From assembly GCF_003260125.1 (NCBI RefSeq), contig NZ_QHKO01000005.1:318142-382141 (forward strand): a stretch of DNA of 64,000 bases, in the 5' to 3' direction. The position numbers and the translations under genes were made by a program. Below the pieces are notes generated by a model. That model did not search any database. It was not told where the DNA came from and saw nothing but the letters and a program-made list of their open reading frames with translations. The DNA is from Lujinxingia litoralis (lineage in GTDB: Bacteria > Myxococcota_A > Bradymonadia > Bradymonadales > Bradymonadaceae). This document shows, one piece after another, positions 28,163 to 36,336 of this stretch. Positions within the stretch are counted from its first letter, which is position 1. The number at the start of each line of letters is the position of its first letter.

Positions 28163-29041
28163 ATGGGCACCTCCGACCCTCGCGTCCCCATCGCCATCAT
28201 CGGCGGCAGCGGCCTCTACGACCTCGACGGCCTCGAGATCCTCGAAGAGCGCACCATCGAGACTCCCTTCGGCATGCCCAGCGCCCCGATCCTCATCGGG
28301 CAGCTCGGCGATCGCCGCGTGGCCTTCTTGCCTCGCCATGGCAAGCACCACCAGTTCAACCCCTCCACCGTGCCCTACCGCGCCAACATCTGGGCGCTCA
28401 AAAGCCTGGGCGTCTTCTGGGTCGTGACCGTCAGCGCCGTGGGCTCGCTTCAGGAAGACATCGTCCCGGGGCATGTCGTCATCCCCGACAACATCATCGA
28501 CAAGACCTACCGCCGCGCCAACACCCTCTTCGAGGAACTCGCGGTGCACATCAACCTGACCCACCCCTTCGACCCGATGCTGCGCCAGGTCCTCATCGAC
28601 GCGGTGCGCCAGGAAGATCTCCCCCTTCATGAAGACGGCACCTACGTCTGCATGGAAGGCCCCGCCTTTAGCACCCGCGCCGAAAGCGAACTCCACCGCT
28701 CCTGGGGCGCCTCCCTCATCGGCATGACCGCCATGCCGGAGGCGCGCCTGGCACGCGAGGCCGAACTCTGCTACGCCACCATCGCTCTGGCCACCGATTA
28801 CGACTGCTGGAAGGATGAGGACGAGGTCGACGTTACCAACGTGATGGCCATCCTCAAGCAGAACATCGCCAACGTGCGCCGCATCCTCCAACGCGTCATC
28901 CCGGCCATTCCCCTGGAGCGCGAAGAGGAATGCGACGCCAGCCGCGCCCTGCAATACGGCATCATGACCCCGAAAGAGGCCATCCCCGAAGAGGCCCGCG
29001 AAAAACTCGGCATCTTCCTCGACAAGTACCTGGAAAGCTAA
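28163..29041 (+). CDS. mtnP: S-methyl-5'-thioadenosine phosphorylase
   Basis: 292 aa. Cleaves methylthioadenosine with phosphate to adenine and methylthioribose-1-phosphate. Motifs: IIGGSGLYDLDGLE, LPRHGKHHQFNPS, YVCMEGPAFSTRAES and MTAMPEARLAREAELCYATIALATDYDCW, the MTAP-type pattern rather than purine nucleoside phosphorylase. ATG 28163 follows AAGGAG with good spacing. Together with mtnB 4 kb upstream this indicates a methionine salvage route; mtnA, mtnC, mtnD are not in the window. A strong inverted repeat follows. Confidence 0.95.
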   Translation: MGTSDPRVPIAIIGGSGLYDLDGLEILEERTIETPFGMPSAPILIGQLGDRRVAFLPRHGKHHQFNPSTVPYRANIWALKSLGVFWVVTVSAVGSLQEDIVPGHVVIPDNIIDKTYRRANTLFEELAVHINLTHPFDPMLRQVLIDAVRQEDLPLHEDGTYVCMEGPAFSTRAESELHRSWGASLIGMTAMPEARLAREAELCYATIALATDYDCWKDEDEVDVTNVMAILKQNIANVRRILQRVIPAIPLEREEECDASRALQYGIMTPKEAIPEEAREKLGIFLDKYLES

Positions 29042-29061
29042 CATCGCCCCATCAAAACGGG

Positions 29062-29107
29062 GGGCGCGACCGGGATGCCCCGACATCAGCGCCCCCCGGT
29101 CGCGCCC
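29062..29107 (+). terminator. Long hairpin after mtnP (possible terminator)
   Basis: Perfect 13-bp arms gggcgcgaccggg/cccggtcgcgccc with a 20-base loop, 20 bases after the stop. No T run, so intrinsic termination is uncertain; may be an RNA stabiliser. Confidence 0.4.
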
Positions 29108-29148
29108 GCCCCGGCGATGCCACCGGAACCTGGACCTGGAGTCGACTT

Positions 29149-29397
29149 ATGAAATGTCAGAAGCTCGTCGATCTTTTGACCGACTACCTCGAAGGCGACC
29201 TCGAAGAAGAAGAGCGCGCCCACCTCGAAGAGCACCTGGCGTACTGTCCGCCCTGCGTCGACTTTTTGCAGCGCTACAAAAACACCGGCCCCGCCTGCAA
29301 AAAGGTCCTCATCGCCCGGATGCCCGACTCCATGCAGCAGGCCCTTTCCGATTTCCTGCGTTCAAGGTTAGACTCACCCGACTCTTCCCGGGACTGA
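29149..29397 (+). CDS. Small anti-sigma-factor-like zinc-finger protein (zf-HC2)
   Basis: 82 aa. MKCQKLVDLLTDYLEGDL then HLEEHLAYCPPC: Cys3 and the H29-x3-C33-x2-C36 motif form the ZAS zinc-binding pattern of anti-sigma factors. No transmembrane segment and no sigma factor gene adjacent, so it may be soluble and act on a distant sigma factor, or be a degenerate member. The longer frame beginning upstream is a shadow. Confidence 0.78.
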   Translation: MKCQKLVDLLTDYLEGDLEEEERAHLEEHLAYCPPCVDFLQRYKNTGPACKKVLIARMPDSMQQALSDFLRSRLDSPDSSRD

Positions 29398-29459
29398 AAG
29401 CCCCCCGCCATCGTCCCCCCGCTGTGATTGACCCGCTTTTGACGTTTAAAGGTGACGCC

Positions 29460-29774
29460 GTGACGACTTACAAACCCTTTATGCAGGCCCTGATCTGGAC
29501 CTGTAAAAACTGTGCCTTCGTCTACGAAGGTGGCCAGCCCAAGCAAAACTGCCCGATGTGCGAGTCTTATAAGACCTCGTTCATCGACCTGCCCCAGCAC
29601 CTGGAAGCCCAGGTGCGCGAGGCGCACCCGGAGCTTCCCTTTAACCACGCCGATTGCCGGGCCACCCGCAAGAAGCTGATGGAAGAGCACGGCGTGCTCA
29701 AGAGCTACCGCGTCGCCGGTCGCCAGCTCCCCACCGTCTCCGGTGGCAACATCTCCCCGGCCAAGAGCTTCTGA
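29460..29774 (+). CDS. Small rubredoxin-like protein
   Basis: 104 aa from GTG 29460, preceded by AAAGGTGA; an ATG at 29481 is an alternative. C15-x2-C18 and C31-x2-C34 ([16 protein letters not shown]) form a rubredoxin/rubrerythrin-type iron or zinc knuckle. The remaining 70 residues are helical with [12 protein letters not shown]. Follows the zf-HC2 gene by 62 bases and precedes rarA. Role unknown. Confidence 0.7.
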   Translation: MTTYKPFMQALIWTCKNCAFVYEGGQPKQNCPMCESYKTSFIDLPQHLEAQVREAHPELPFNHADCRATRKKLMEEHGVLKSYRVAGRQLPTVSGGNISPAKSF

Positions 29775-29813
29775 GTCGCCGGCCCCCCTCCTTTTGCCCC
29801 CGACCCCATCCTC

Positions 29814-31163
29814 ATGAGTAGCACCCACGCCCGGCAACCCCTGGCCGAGCGCATGCGCCCGAGCTCCCTGGAGGAGTTTGTCGGCCAGCGCCACCTGCTG
29901 GCCCAGGGCAAACTCCTCTCCAGCGCGCTCTCCCGGGGACGCCTCCCCAGCCTGATCTTGTGGGGCCCCCCCGGCTGCGGGAAAACCACCCTGGCCAGAA
30001 TCTTAAGCGATGAGGTCGGCGCGCAGCTCGCGCCCCTCTCCGCGGTCTCCGGCGGTGTCAAAGACATCCGCCAGGCCGTGGAGCAGGCCGGCGACCTGCG
30101 CCGGATGCTCGGCCAGACCACGGTGCTCTTCGTCGATGAGATCCACCGCTTCAACAAGGCCCAGCAAGACGCCCTTCTACCCCACGTGGAACAGGGCACC
30201 GTCACGCTGATCGGCGCCACCACCGAGAACCCCAGCTTCGAGGTCAACGCCGCGCTGCTCTCGCGCTGCCGCACCCTGGTGCTGGAGGCCCTAGACGATC
30301 AGGCCATCACCAGCCTCTTACGCCAGGCCCTGGTCGCTCCCTCCCGCGGCCTGGGGCTCCCCGACGACGCCCTGAGCGACGACGCCCTGGGTGCCCTCCT
30401 CAACGTGGCCGAAGGCGACGCCCGCGCCGCGCTCAACACCCTGGAGCTGGCCGCCACCTTCGCCGCGGCCAGGGGCAGCCACACCATCGAGCACCCCGAT
30501 GTGGAGGAGGCCGCCCAACAGCGCGTCATCCGCTACGACAAGGCCGGCGACGCCCACTACAACACGGTGAGCGCGTTCATCAAAAGCATGCGGGGCTCCG
30601 ATCCCGATGCCGCCGTCTACTACATGGTCCGCATGCTCGAGGGCGGCGAAGATCCCCTCTTTGTCCTGCGGCGCATGGTCATCTTCGCCAGCGAAGACAT
30701 CGGCAACGCCGACCCCGGTGCTCTGCGCGTGGCCCTGGATGCCGCCGAGGCCTTTCGATTCATGGGCATGCCCGAGGGCGTGCTCCCGATGACTCAGGCC
30801 GTCATCTATTTAGCCTGCGCTCCCAAATCGAACAGCGCGCTGACCACCTACGCCGCGGCCCGCAAGGCCCTGCAGCACTCCGGCAACCTGCCGCTGCCCA
30901 AACACCTGCTCAACGCCCCCACCAAACTCATGGCCAACCTGGGCCACGGGCGCGGCTACAAATACCCCCATAACTTTTCGGGGAACTACGTCGCCGGGGA
31001 GTCCTACCTGCCCGAAGACCTGCAGGGCCAGCGCTTCTACCAGCCCGGCGACAACGAGGTCATCCCTCGGCCCCCCGGCCTCGACCCCGATGCCGAGGCT
31101 CGCCGCAAGGCCGCCCAGCCCGAGGGCCCCTCGCCAAACCCCTACCATAAGAACGCCACCTGA
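29814..31163 (+). CDS. rarA: Replication-associated recombination protein A (AAA+)
   Basis: 449 aa clamp-loader-like ATPase acting at stalled replication forks. Walker [10 protein letters not shown] (residues 51-59), Walker [20 protein letters not shown], sensor [10 protein letters not shown], and the C-terminal segment [16 protein letters not shown]...[13 protein letters not shown] and GYKYPHNF typical of RarA/MgsA. ATG 29814. Ends at a terminator. Confidence 0.96.
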   Translation: MSSTHARQPLAERMRPSSLEEFVGQRHLLAQGKLLSSALSRGRLPSLILWGPPGCGKTTLARILSDEVGAQLAPLSAVSGGVKDIRQAVEQAGDLRRMLGQTTVLFVDEIHRFNKAQQDALLPHVEQGTVTLIGATTENPSFEVNAALLSRCRTLVLEALDDQAITSLLRQALVAPSRGLGLPDDALSDDALGALLNVAEGDARAALNTLELAATFAAARGSHTIEHPDVEEAAQQRVIRYDKAGDAHYNTVSAFIKSMRGSDPDAAVYYMVRMLEGGEDPLFVLRRMVIFASEDIGNADPGALRVALDAAEAFRFMGMPEGVLPMTQAVIYLACAPKSNSALTTYAAARKALQHSGNLPLPKHLLNAPTKLMANLGHGRGYKYPHNFSGNYVAGESYLPEDLQGQRFYQPGDNEVIPRPPGLDPDAEARRKAAQPEGPSPNPYHKNAT

Positions 31164-31190
31164 GGGCTGCGCCCCTCCCCCCCAAAAAAT

Positions 31191-31222
31191 AAAGGCAGCA
31201 CGCCTCAGCGTGCTGCCTTTTT
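31191..31222. terminator. Bidirectional terminator
   Basis: Perfect 13-bp stem (31191-31203 with 31208-31220), loop ctca. Plus side TTTTT, minus side T-rich, between rarA and a converging lipoprotein gene. Confidence 0.88.
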
Positions 31223-31326
31223 CGCGCGCGCCCCCTCCCGGAGGCCGCGCGCGTTTGCTTCGAGCTACGATGTGATGTGGCGAGGTCGATGCCGCAAACG
31301 CCGCACCGACCTCAACTCACCGCCGC

Positions 31327-33489
31327 TTAGAAGCCCCGGTACTCCAACACCACATCGGAGTCACCGAAGTCGTTAATCGGCACTTCCGAGGGGCAGGGGT
31401 TCGGTGCCATCCAGTAGCAGCCCAGCAGACCGATGTTCAGGTTCACGACCTGACGATCCCGGCTGAAATTGGCCTGAAGCAGGCTCGAAGAGCAGAAGTT
31501 ACTCTGCACCCGGAAGGGCGTGCCGCGCAGGTCGATGTTCCCGGAGGTCCCGTCGAGAATCCCGCAGGTAGCCGCCGTACCGAAGGGCATCTGACTCACC
31601 GGCACCGACATGTACTCCGGCGTGCCCACCGACGTGGTCGTCGCGAAGGTGAAGTCGTTGATGTCGATGACCAACGTCTCCGGGTCGATGCGCACCGCCG
31701 AGAAGACCGTGCGGACCGACTCCCCGAGCAAGAAGAGCAGGCGGCTGGTGTACGAGGCGAAGTTACGCGACCGTCCGGTGCGCACAAAGGGCAGGTACTC
31801 CACGGGGGTTCCCGTTTCCATACCCGCGCAGTAGCCAACCCAGGGCTTAAGCGGGTCGCCCTCATAGAAGAGCTCGTAGGTCCCATCTTCGGCACCGGGG
31901 CTCTGCTCCAGGATCGCGCGGCAGTTCTGCGGCGCAAACACACACGCGCCGTTCAGAAGGGCGTAGCCCTCATCGCAGGTCTCGCACTGGGCACCCTCGG
32001 TGCACAGGCATTGGGCGATTCCCGAGCTATCCTCGCAGACCTGAGTCTCAGGGCAGGCGGCCTGGGTGGGATGATCGCAGCCCAGTCGGCACTCACCGTC
32101 ATCGTTATTATCCTGGTAGCCCTCCGCGCAGCTCTCGCATTGCTCACCGGCAAAGCCCGGTCGGCAGGCACACTGGGCCTGGCCGCTGCTGTCGTCGCAG
32201 CTCCCGCCGACACCACATGCCAGCGCAGCCTCCTCACAGCTCACCTCACAGACGCCGTCGCCATCGTTATCCTGGGTACCTTCGGGGCACCCCTCGCAGA
32301 GATCACCAATGCGATCGCCCTCACAGACGCACAGGCCCTGCTCGCCGCCCTCGGGCACCTCGCAGCTGCCCTGACCGGAGCACGTCGCGTCAAAGACCGT
32401 GCAGTCGGCGCGGCAGGTCCCGTCGACATCAAAGTAGCCCTCGGCACACTCGCCACAGCCAGGCCCGGCGAGTCCTTCCTCACAGACGCACTGCGCGTTG
32501 CCTTCCTCATCGTCCACGCACCGGCCCTGCTCGCCACACTCGAGTTCAACCTCCTCGCAGCTTCCCTCACAGACGCCGCAGTCGATGAACGCGCCGCAGA
32601 GGTTATCCACCCCACCGCAGACGCCCTCGGTGCAAGCCTGCTCCGGGGTCAAACAGGTCCCGGTGGGCTCGTCGCAACGAAGGCCTTCATAGCCCTGCTC
32701 GCACACGCACTCGGCGATCCCCTCGTCGTTGGTTTCGCACTGGCCCTGCTCGCCACAGTCGAGCTCAACCTCCTCGCAGCTCCCCTCACAGACGCCGCAG
32801 TCCACAACCCCGCCGCAGCCGTTATCCACCCCGCCGCAGACGCCCTCGGTGCAAGCCTGCTCCGGGGTCAAACAGACCTCGATGGGCTCGCCGCAACGAA
32901 GGCCCTCATAGCCCTCCTCGCACACGCACTCCGCGATCCCCTCGTCGTTGGTTTCGCACTGGCCCTGCTCGCCACAGTCGAGTTCAACCTCCTCGCAGCT
33001 CCCCTCACAGACGCCGCAGTCCACAACCCCGCCGCAGAGGTCATCGACCCCGCCGCAGACACCCTCGGTGCAGGCCTGAGCCTCGCTCAAGCAGCTATCC
33101 TCCGGGAGGCAGTAGGGCCCGACGTACCCCTCCTCACACACACATTGGGCCAATCCTTCTGCGTCATCTTGGCACTGGCCATGCTCGCCGCACTCCAGCT
33201 CCACGTCATTGCAGCTCCCCTCACACGACCCGCAATTGACCATCCCGCCGCAGCGATCATCGACCCCGCCGCAGACACCCTCGGTGCAGGCCTCCAGCAC
33301 CGTGAGGCATTGCCCGTCCCGGGGCGGGCACTCCGGCACCCCCACAGCCTGCCCGCGTCCCCCCTGAACGACGTAACGATCATCGCAGTGATCTTGCATT
33401 CCCGTTTCGTCCTGACACCCCATCACCCCGGCCACCAACGCCACCAGGGTCACAAGACATCCACTCCATCGTCCCAGTTTCGTGCTCAT
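31327..33489 (-). CDS. Lipoprotein with EGF-like Cys repeats and a C-terminal GON-like domain
   Basis: 720 aa from ATG 33489 (GGAGG upstream; a second ATG at 33501 is less well placed). Signal ends with lipobox GVMGC. Then four near-identical about 73-residue Cys repeats (ACTEGVCGGVDD..CGG..DCGVCEGSC.EVEL.CGE.GQC...C.CEEGY.G..C), followed by more laminin/EGF-like units. The last about 185 residues begin CRAILEQSPGAEDGTYEL and contain GYCAGMETGTPVEYLPF, SAVRIDPETLVIDINDF, FRVQSNFCSSSLLQ; this pattern resembles the GON domain known from ADAMTS-type animal proteases. Exported surface protein; binding partner unknown. Lies 76 bases after the OmpA-family gene in the same direction. Confidence 0.85.
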   Translation of the reverse strand: MSTKLGRWSGCLVTLVALVAGVMGCQDETGMQDHCDDRYVVQGGRGQAVGVPECPPRDGQCLTVLEACTEGVCGGVDDRCGGMVNCGSCEGSCNDVELECGEHGQCQDDAEGLAQCVCEEGYVGPYCLPEDSCLSEAQACTEGVCGGVDDLCGGVVDCGVCEGSCEEVELDCGEQGQCETNDEGIAECVCEEGYEGLRCGEPIEVCLTPEQACTEGVCGGVDNGCGGVVDCGVCEGSCEEVELDCGEQGQCETNDEGIAECVCEQGYEGLRCDEPTGTCLTPEQACTEGVCGGVDNLCGAFIDCGVCEGSCEEVELECGEQGRCVDDEEGNAQCVCEEGLAGPGCGECAEGYFDVDGTCRADCTVFDATCSGQGSCEVPEGGEQGLCVCEGDRIGDLCEGCPEGTQDNDGDGVCEVSCEEAALACGVGGSCDDSSGQAQCACRPGFAGEQCESCAEGYQDNNDDGECRLGCDHPTQAACPETQVCEDSSGIAQCLCTEGAQCETCDEGYALLNGACVFAPQNCRAILEQSPGAEDGTYELFYEGDPLKPWVGYCAGMETGTPVEYLPFVRTGRSRNFASYTSRLLFLLGESVRTVFSAVRIDPETLVIDINDFTFATTTSVGTPEYMSVPVSQMPFGTAATCGILDGTSGNIDLRGTPFRVQSNFCSSSLLQANFSRDRQVVNLNIGLLGCYWMAPNPCPSEVPINDFGDSDVVLEYRGF
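32560..33310 (-). repeat. Four coding tandem repeats of about 219 bp (EGF-like units)
   Basis: Each encodes about 73 residues with a conserved Cys pattern; units 2 and 3 are almost identical at the DNA level. This points to recent unequal crossing-over. Confidence 0.85.
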
Positions 33490-33565
33490 CACATCCTCCA
33501 TCTACACACTTGCATCACTAGAACATTCTCAACTTCGTACCGCGGCATTTACCTACGACGGGGTA

Positions 33566-35092
33566 CTACTCGGCCTGCGTGACGTCCTCTTCGATCGTCA
33601 CGCTGCGCTCGGCGGGAATGGGCTCCCCATCGACCGAGACGATGTGAAATTCCACACGTCGGTTTCGCGCCATGCCTTCGATCGTTTCGTTGCTGGCAAT
33701 CGGACGGCTTTGTCCCAGCCCCAACGACACCAGACGCTGGGGCGACACACCAAAGCCGATCAGCTCTTTCACAACCGCCGCCGCGCGACGCTCGGAGAGG
33801 CGCAGATTGTAGGCCTCCGACGCACGGGAGTCGGTATGCCCCTCCACGCGAATACGCGTAAGCTGGGGATTGTCCTGCAAAACGCCGGCAATCCTGGCGA
33901 CCAACCACCGCGATTCGGCCTTGATCGTCGCTTCATTGGTATCGAAGAAGATGTTCTCATTGACCTCGATCGTCCGCTCTCGGACGACCACCACCTCGGG
34001 TTCGGGCTCAGGCTCGGGCTCCACCACCGGCTCGGGCTCCACCACCGGTTCGGGCTCGGGCTCGGGCTCGGGTTCGGGTTCGGGCTCAGGAGCGGTGACG
34101 ACCTCCTCCTTCTCCACAATCTCCACCGCCGTGGGACGACATCCCTCCGGATCATCCTCACACGAGGTCAGCACCGGCCCCTCCTCAAGCTCCGAGACAG
34201 GCTGCGACGGGCGGAAAATCACGCTCGCAAAAACGCGGAAATTCGGAGAACCCACGCTCGGCGTCAGTCCCCCGCCCCCGCCGACCTCGGTCGTAAAGTC
34301 CGGGGTCAGGTAGTAGCGCAGACCCACCAGGGCTTCGGCCGGGTTGTTCCGCGACAACTCCACCTGCTGCGTGGCCACATCTCCAAAAATCGAGGTGATA
34401 AACGCCAGGCGGTCCTTCCACAGCGGCGCCTCGCCACCCACGCCCCAGCGCACCGCGCTGGTGCCCACGTAGTTATACACCTCCCGGGTGGGGCGATAGC
34501 GGTACGCCAGGTTCGCGCCCACTCGCCAGCCGCCATGGCTCCAGTCCATGGCCACCCGGGGCTCCACGCGCACCTTTCCATCGGAGTTGTACGTCGCCTC
34601 ATCGCCCACCGGCACCCACACCTGCCCCTGCAAGGCCAGACCCACCGGGCTGTTTTCGCCCTGGCGCAAGAGCGCGTACTTGGCCATCAACCGCAGATCC
34701 GCCAGCGAGGCGCCCGAGAAGTTTGTCCCGGCGCTGATCCCTTCGCCCGACTGCACCAGCGCCACCGGCAGCGCCAACCCCACCTCGGCGCGATCCCAGA
34801 GGCCAACCCCGGCCAAAAGCTCCCCCTTAAACTGGTAGTCCACCCCTTCAATAAACTCGCCGGCCTGCTGGTCGTAGACCCTTAACGCCCCATCGGCCAT
34901 ATGCAGCATCATCCCCACCGCAAACTGCTGATGCCCGAGCACTTCCGACGAACTCAAGTTCAGCGTCGTGCTCGTCGCCCCGGCCATCGGCTCGAAGGTC
35001 TCAACGTCAAACCCTCCCTCCTGTGCCCACGCGAGACTCGTCCCGCAAACCACCATCATTCCAACACAACAACCCACTGACTTCTGCCACAT
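33566..35092 (-). CDS. OmpA-family outer-membrane protein
   Basis: 508 aa. ATG 35092 with GGGAGGA. Signal peptide with AWA cleavage site before QEGG. Residues about 30-330 are beta-strand-rich with transmembrane-barrel character (WGVGGEAPLWKDRLAF, GLRYYLTPDFTTEVGGGGG). A linker of Glu-Pro repeats (DNA about 33994-34093) leads to a C-terminal OmpA domain: NIFFDTNEATIK, VEGHTDSRASEAYNLRLSERRA and ARNRRVEF, including the Asp and Arg that bind peptidoglycan diaminopimelate. Links outer membrane to cell wall. A 12-bp inverted repeat sits in its upstream region. Confidence 0.92.
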   Translation of the reverse strand: MWQKSVGCCVGMMVVCGTSLAWAQEGGFDVETFEPMAGATSTTLNLSSSEVLGHQQFAVGMMLHMADGALRVYDQQAGEFIEGVDYQFKGELLAGVGLWDRAEVGLALPVALVQSGEGISAGTNFSGASLADLRLMAKYALLRQGENSPVGLALQGQVWVPVGDEATYNSDGKVRVEPRVAMDWSHGGWRVGANLAYRYRPTREVYNYVGTSAVRWGVGGEAPLWKDRLAFITSIFGDVATQQVELSRNNPAEALVGLRYYLTPDFTTEVGGGGGLTPSVGSPNFRVFASVIFRPSQPVSELEEGPVLTSCEDDPEGCRPTAVEIVEKEEVVTAPEPEPEPEPEPEPEPVVEPEPVVEPEPEPEPEVVVVRERTIEVNENIFFDTNEATIKAESRWLVARIAGVLQDNPQLTRIRVEGHTDSRASEAYNLRLSERRAAAVVKELIGFGVSPQRLVSLGLGQSRPIASNETIEGMARNRRVEFHIVSVDGEPIPAERSVTIEEDVTQAE

Positions 35093-35123
35093 CAGGTCCT
35101 CCCGGCCAGACACCCAAACATCA

Positions 35124-35156
35124 AACGACGTCGGCGTCATAGTCGCCGACGTCGTC
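35124..35156. promoter_or_regulatory. Inverted repeat in the upstream region of the OmpA-family gene
   Basis: 12-bp arms acgacgtcggcg/cgccgacgtcgt (35125-35136 and 35144-35155), loop tcatagt. Lies 33 bases before the start. Could be a 5' UTR hairpin or operator. An AT-rich stretch (35215-35310) upstream may hold the promoter, but no clear -35/-10 is seen. Confidence 0.35.
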
Positions 35157-35318
35157 CCACTGAATCGTCCATTTACGTGTTTCGTCTGTTGATTCAGTCG
35201 ACAGAGTAGAGGAGCGGGAGACGAATCCTCAACTAATTTTTCACACTATTTCCAAAATACGGAACATACGCACTGCCCATCAGCTTCTCAACTTAGCGAA
35301 TATTAAGACATTTCCCCC

Positions 35319-36087
35319 TCAGCGGTAGTACCGGGTGTAGGGGAAGCGCACGTTGCCCTGCACATAGAATTGCCCGATATGCCAGATCGACCCCTCATCC
35401 CCCGCCAGCGCCCATACCGGCCCGCCCACCGCCTGGGGGATGTGGATCATCGACGACCACCCAAAGCTTAATCCGAAGTCACGCGTGATCTGCACCTCCA
35501 CATCCAGGTTGAGATCGAGCCCCGGCCGCACAAACACCGTCGGTGAGCCGAGCGTATCGGAGTGCATGTAGAAGGCCGTGGCGATCACAGATCCACCCAG
35601 GCTCACCCGAAAGGGGCTGGGGCTCAGCGCCAGACCGGCCCCCAGCAAAGACCAGGTCGCCCCGTACATCCCGGTGTTTTGGAGCTTCGGCGAGAAGTAC
35701 ACCGCCGTAGGCAAAAGAGCTGCGGCCCCGGGGCGGTAGCGCACCTCCCCGGCGGCCAGCTAGCCGGCTGCGGTACTGCCGCGGCACCAGCTTCGGATGC
35801 TCCCGCACCAGGTCAGCGGTGATCACCGCCGCCAGGTCGATGCGCAGCCCCAGATGCAGGGGCTGGTCCTCGAACACCGCCCCGCTGTAGCCGCTGGCCA
35901 CCGAGGGCGCGCCCACCATCACCCCGGCCGGCCCCACCCCGATCTGCACCGGGATCTCCGCCCGCTTCGGCGCCGTCCACCCTCGACGCCCCGAGCGCGC
36001 CTGCTGGGCTGCGGCCGGCGCGCTCATCGCCAGCAGGAGCACACCAACCACCACCGACACCATCTGAACTGCAAGCGCTCGTCTCAT
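35319..36087 (-). pseudogene. Outer-membrane beta-barrel protein gene split by a frameshift
   Basis: An N-terminal frame begins at ATG 36087 with a clear signal peptide (AMSAPAAAQQ) and runs to about 35761; the continuation, YRPGAAALLPTAVYFSPK to the stop at 35319, is in another frame. Skipping one base near 35760 joins RSRL to LAAGEVRYRPG, a sensible sequence, giving about 255 aa with barrel-like alternating strands. A stop in the second frame at 35762-35760 lies right at the junction. Either a real frameshift (pseudogene), a sequencing error, or a recoding site; reads would decide. It has no obvious function. Confidence 0.65.
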
Positions 36088-36336
36088 CGCGTACCTCGTG
36101 TTTTCGGTCGCCAGGCACTGGCGAGGGGGAATGATTCATGTGGATCGCGGACGTTGGAGCCTACGGGGGACGCCTCGCGGCGGTAAAGGCGCTTTCCCAC
36201 CTCGCCACCCGCGAGCCCCCCGACGGCAACGGGGCAACCGGGCGCGCTTTCCCTGCGCCCCCCTCCTGCGCTATGTCAGGCGCCCCAGATCGCAGGGCCT
36301 CATGCCACGACCTTTCCACCGTCCTTAAGTCGCTCT

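Noticed and set aside
33482..34885. Plus-strand frame over the OmpA-family gene
   Set aside because: Shadow of the Glu-Pro linker; OmpA motifs lie on the minus strand.
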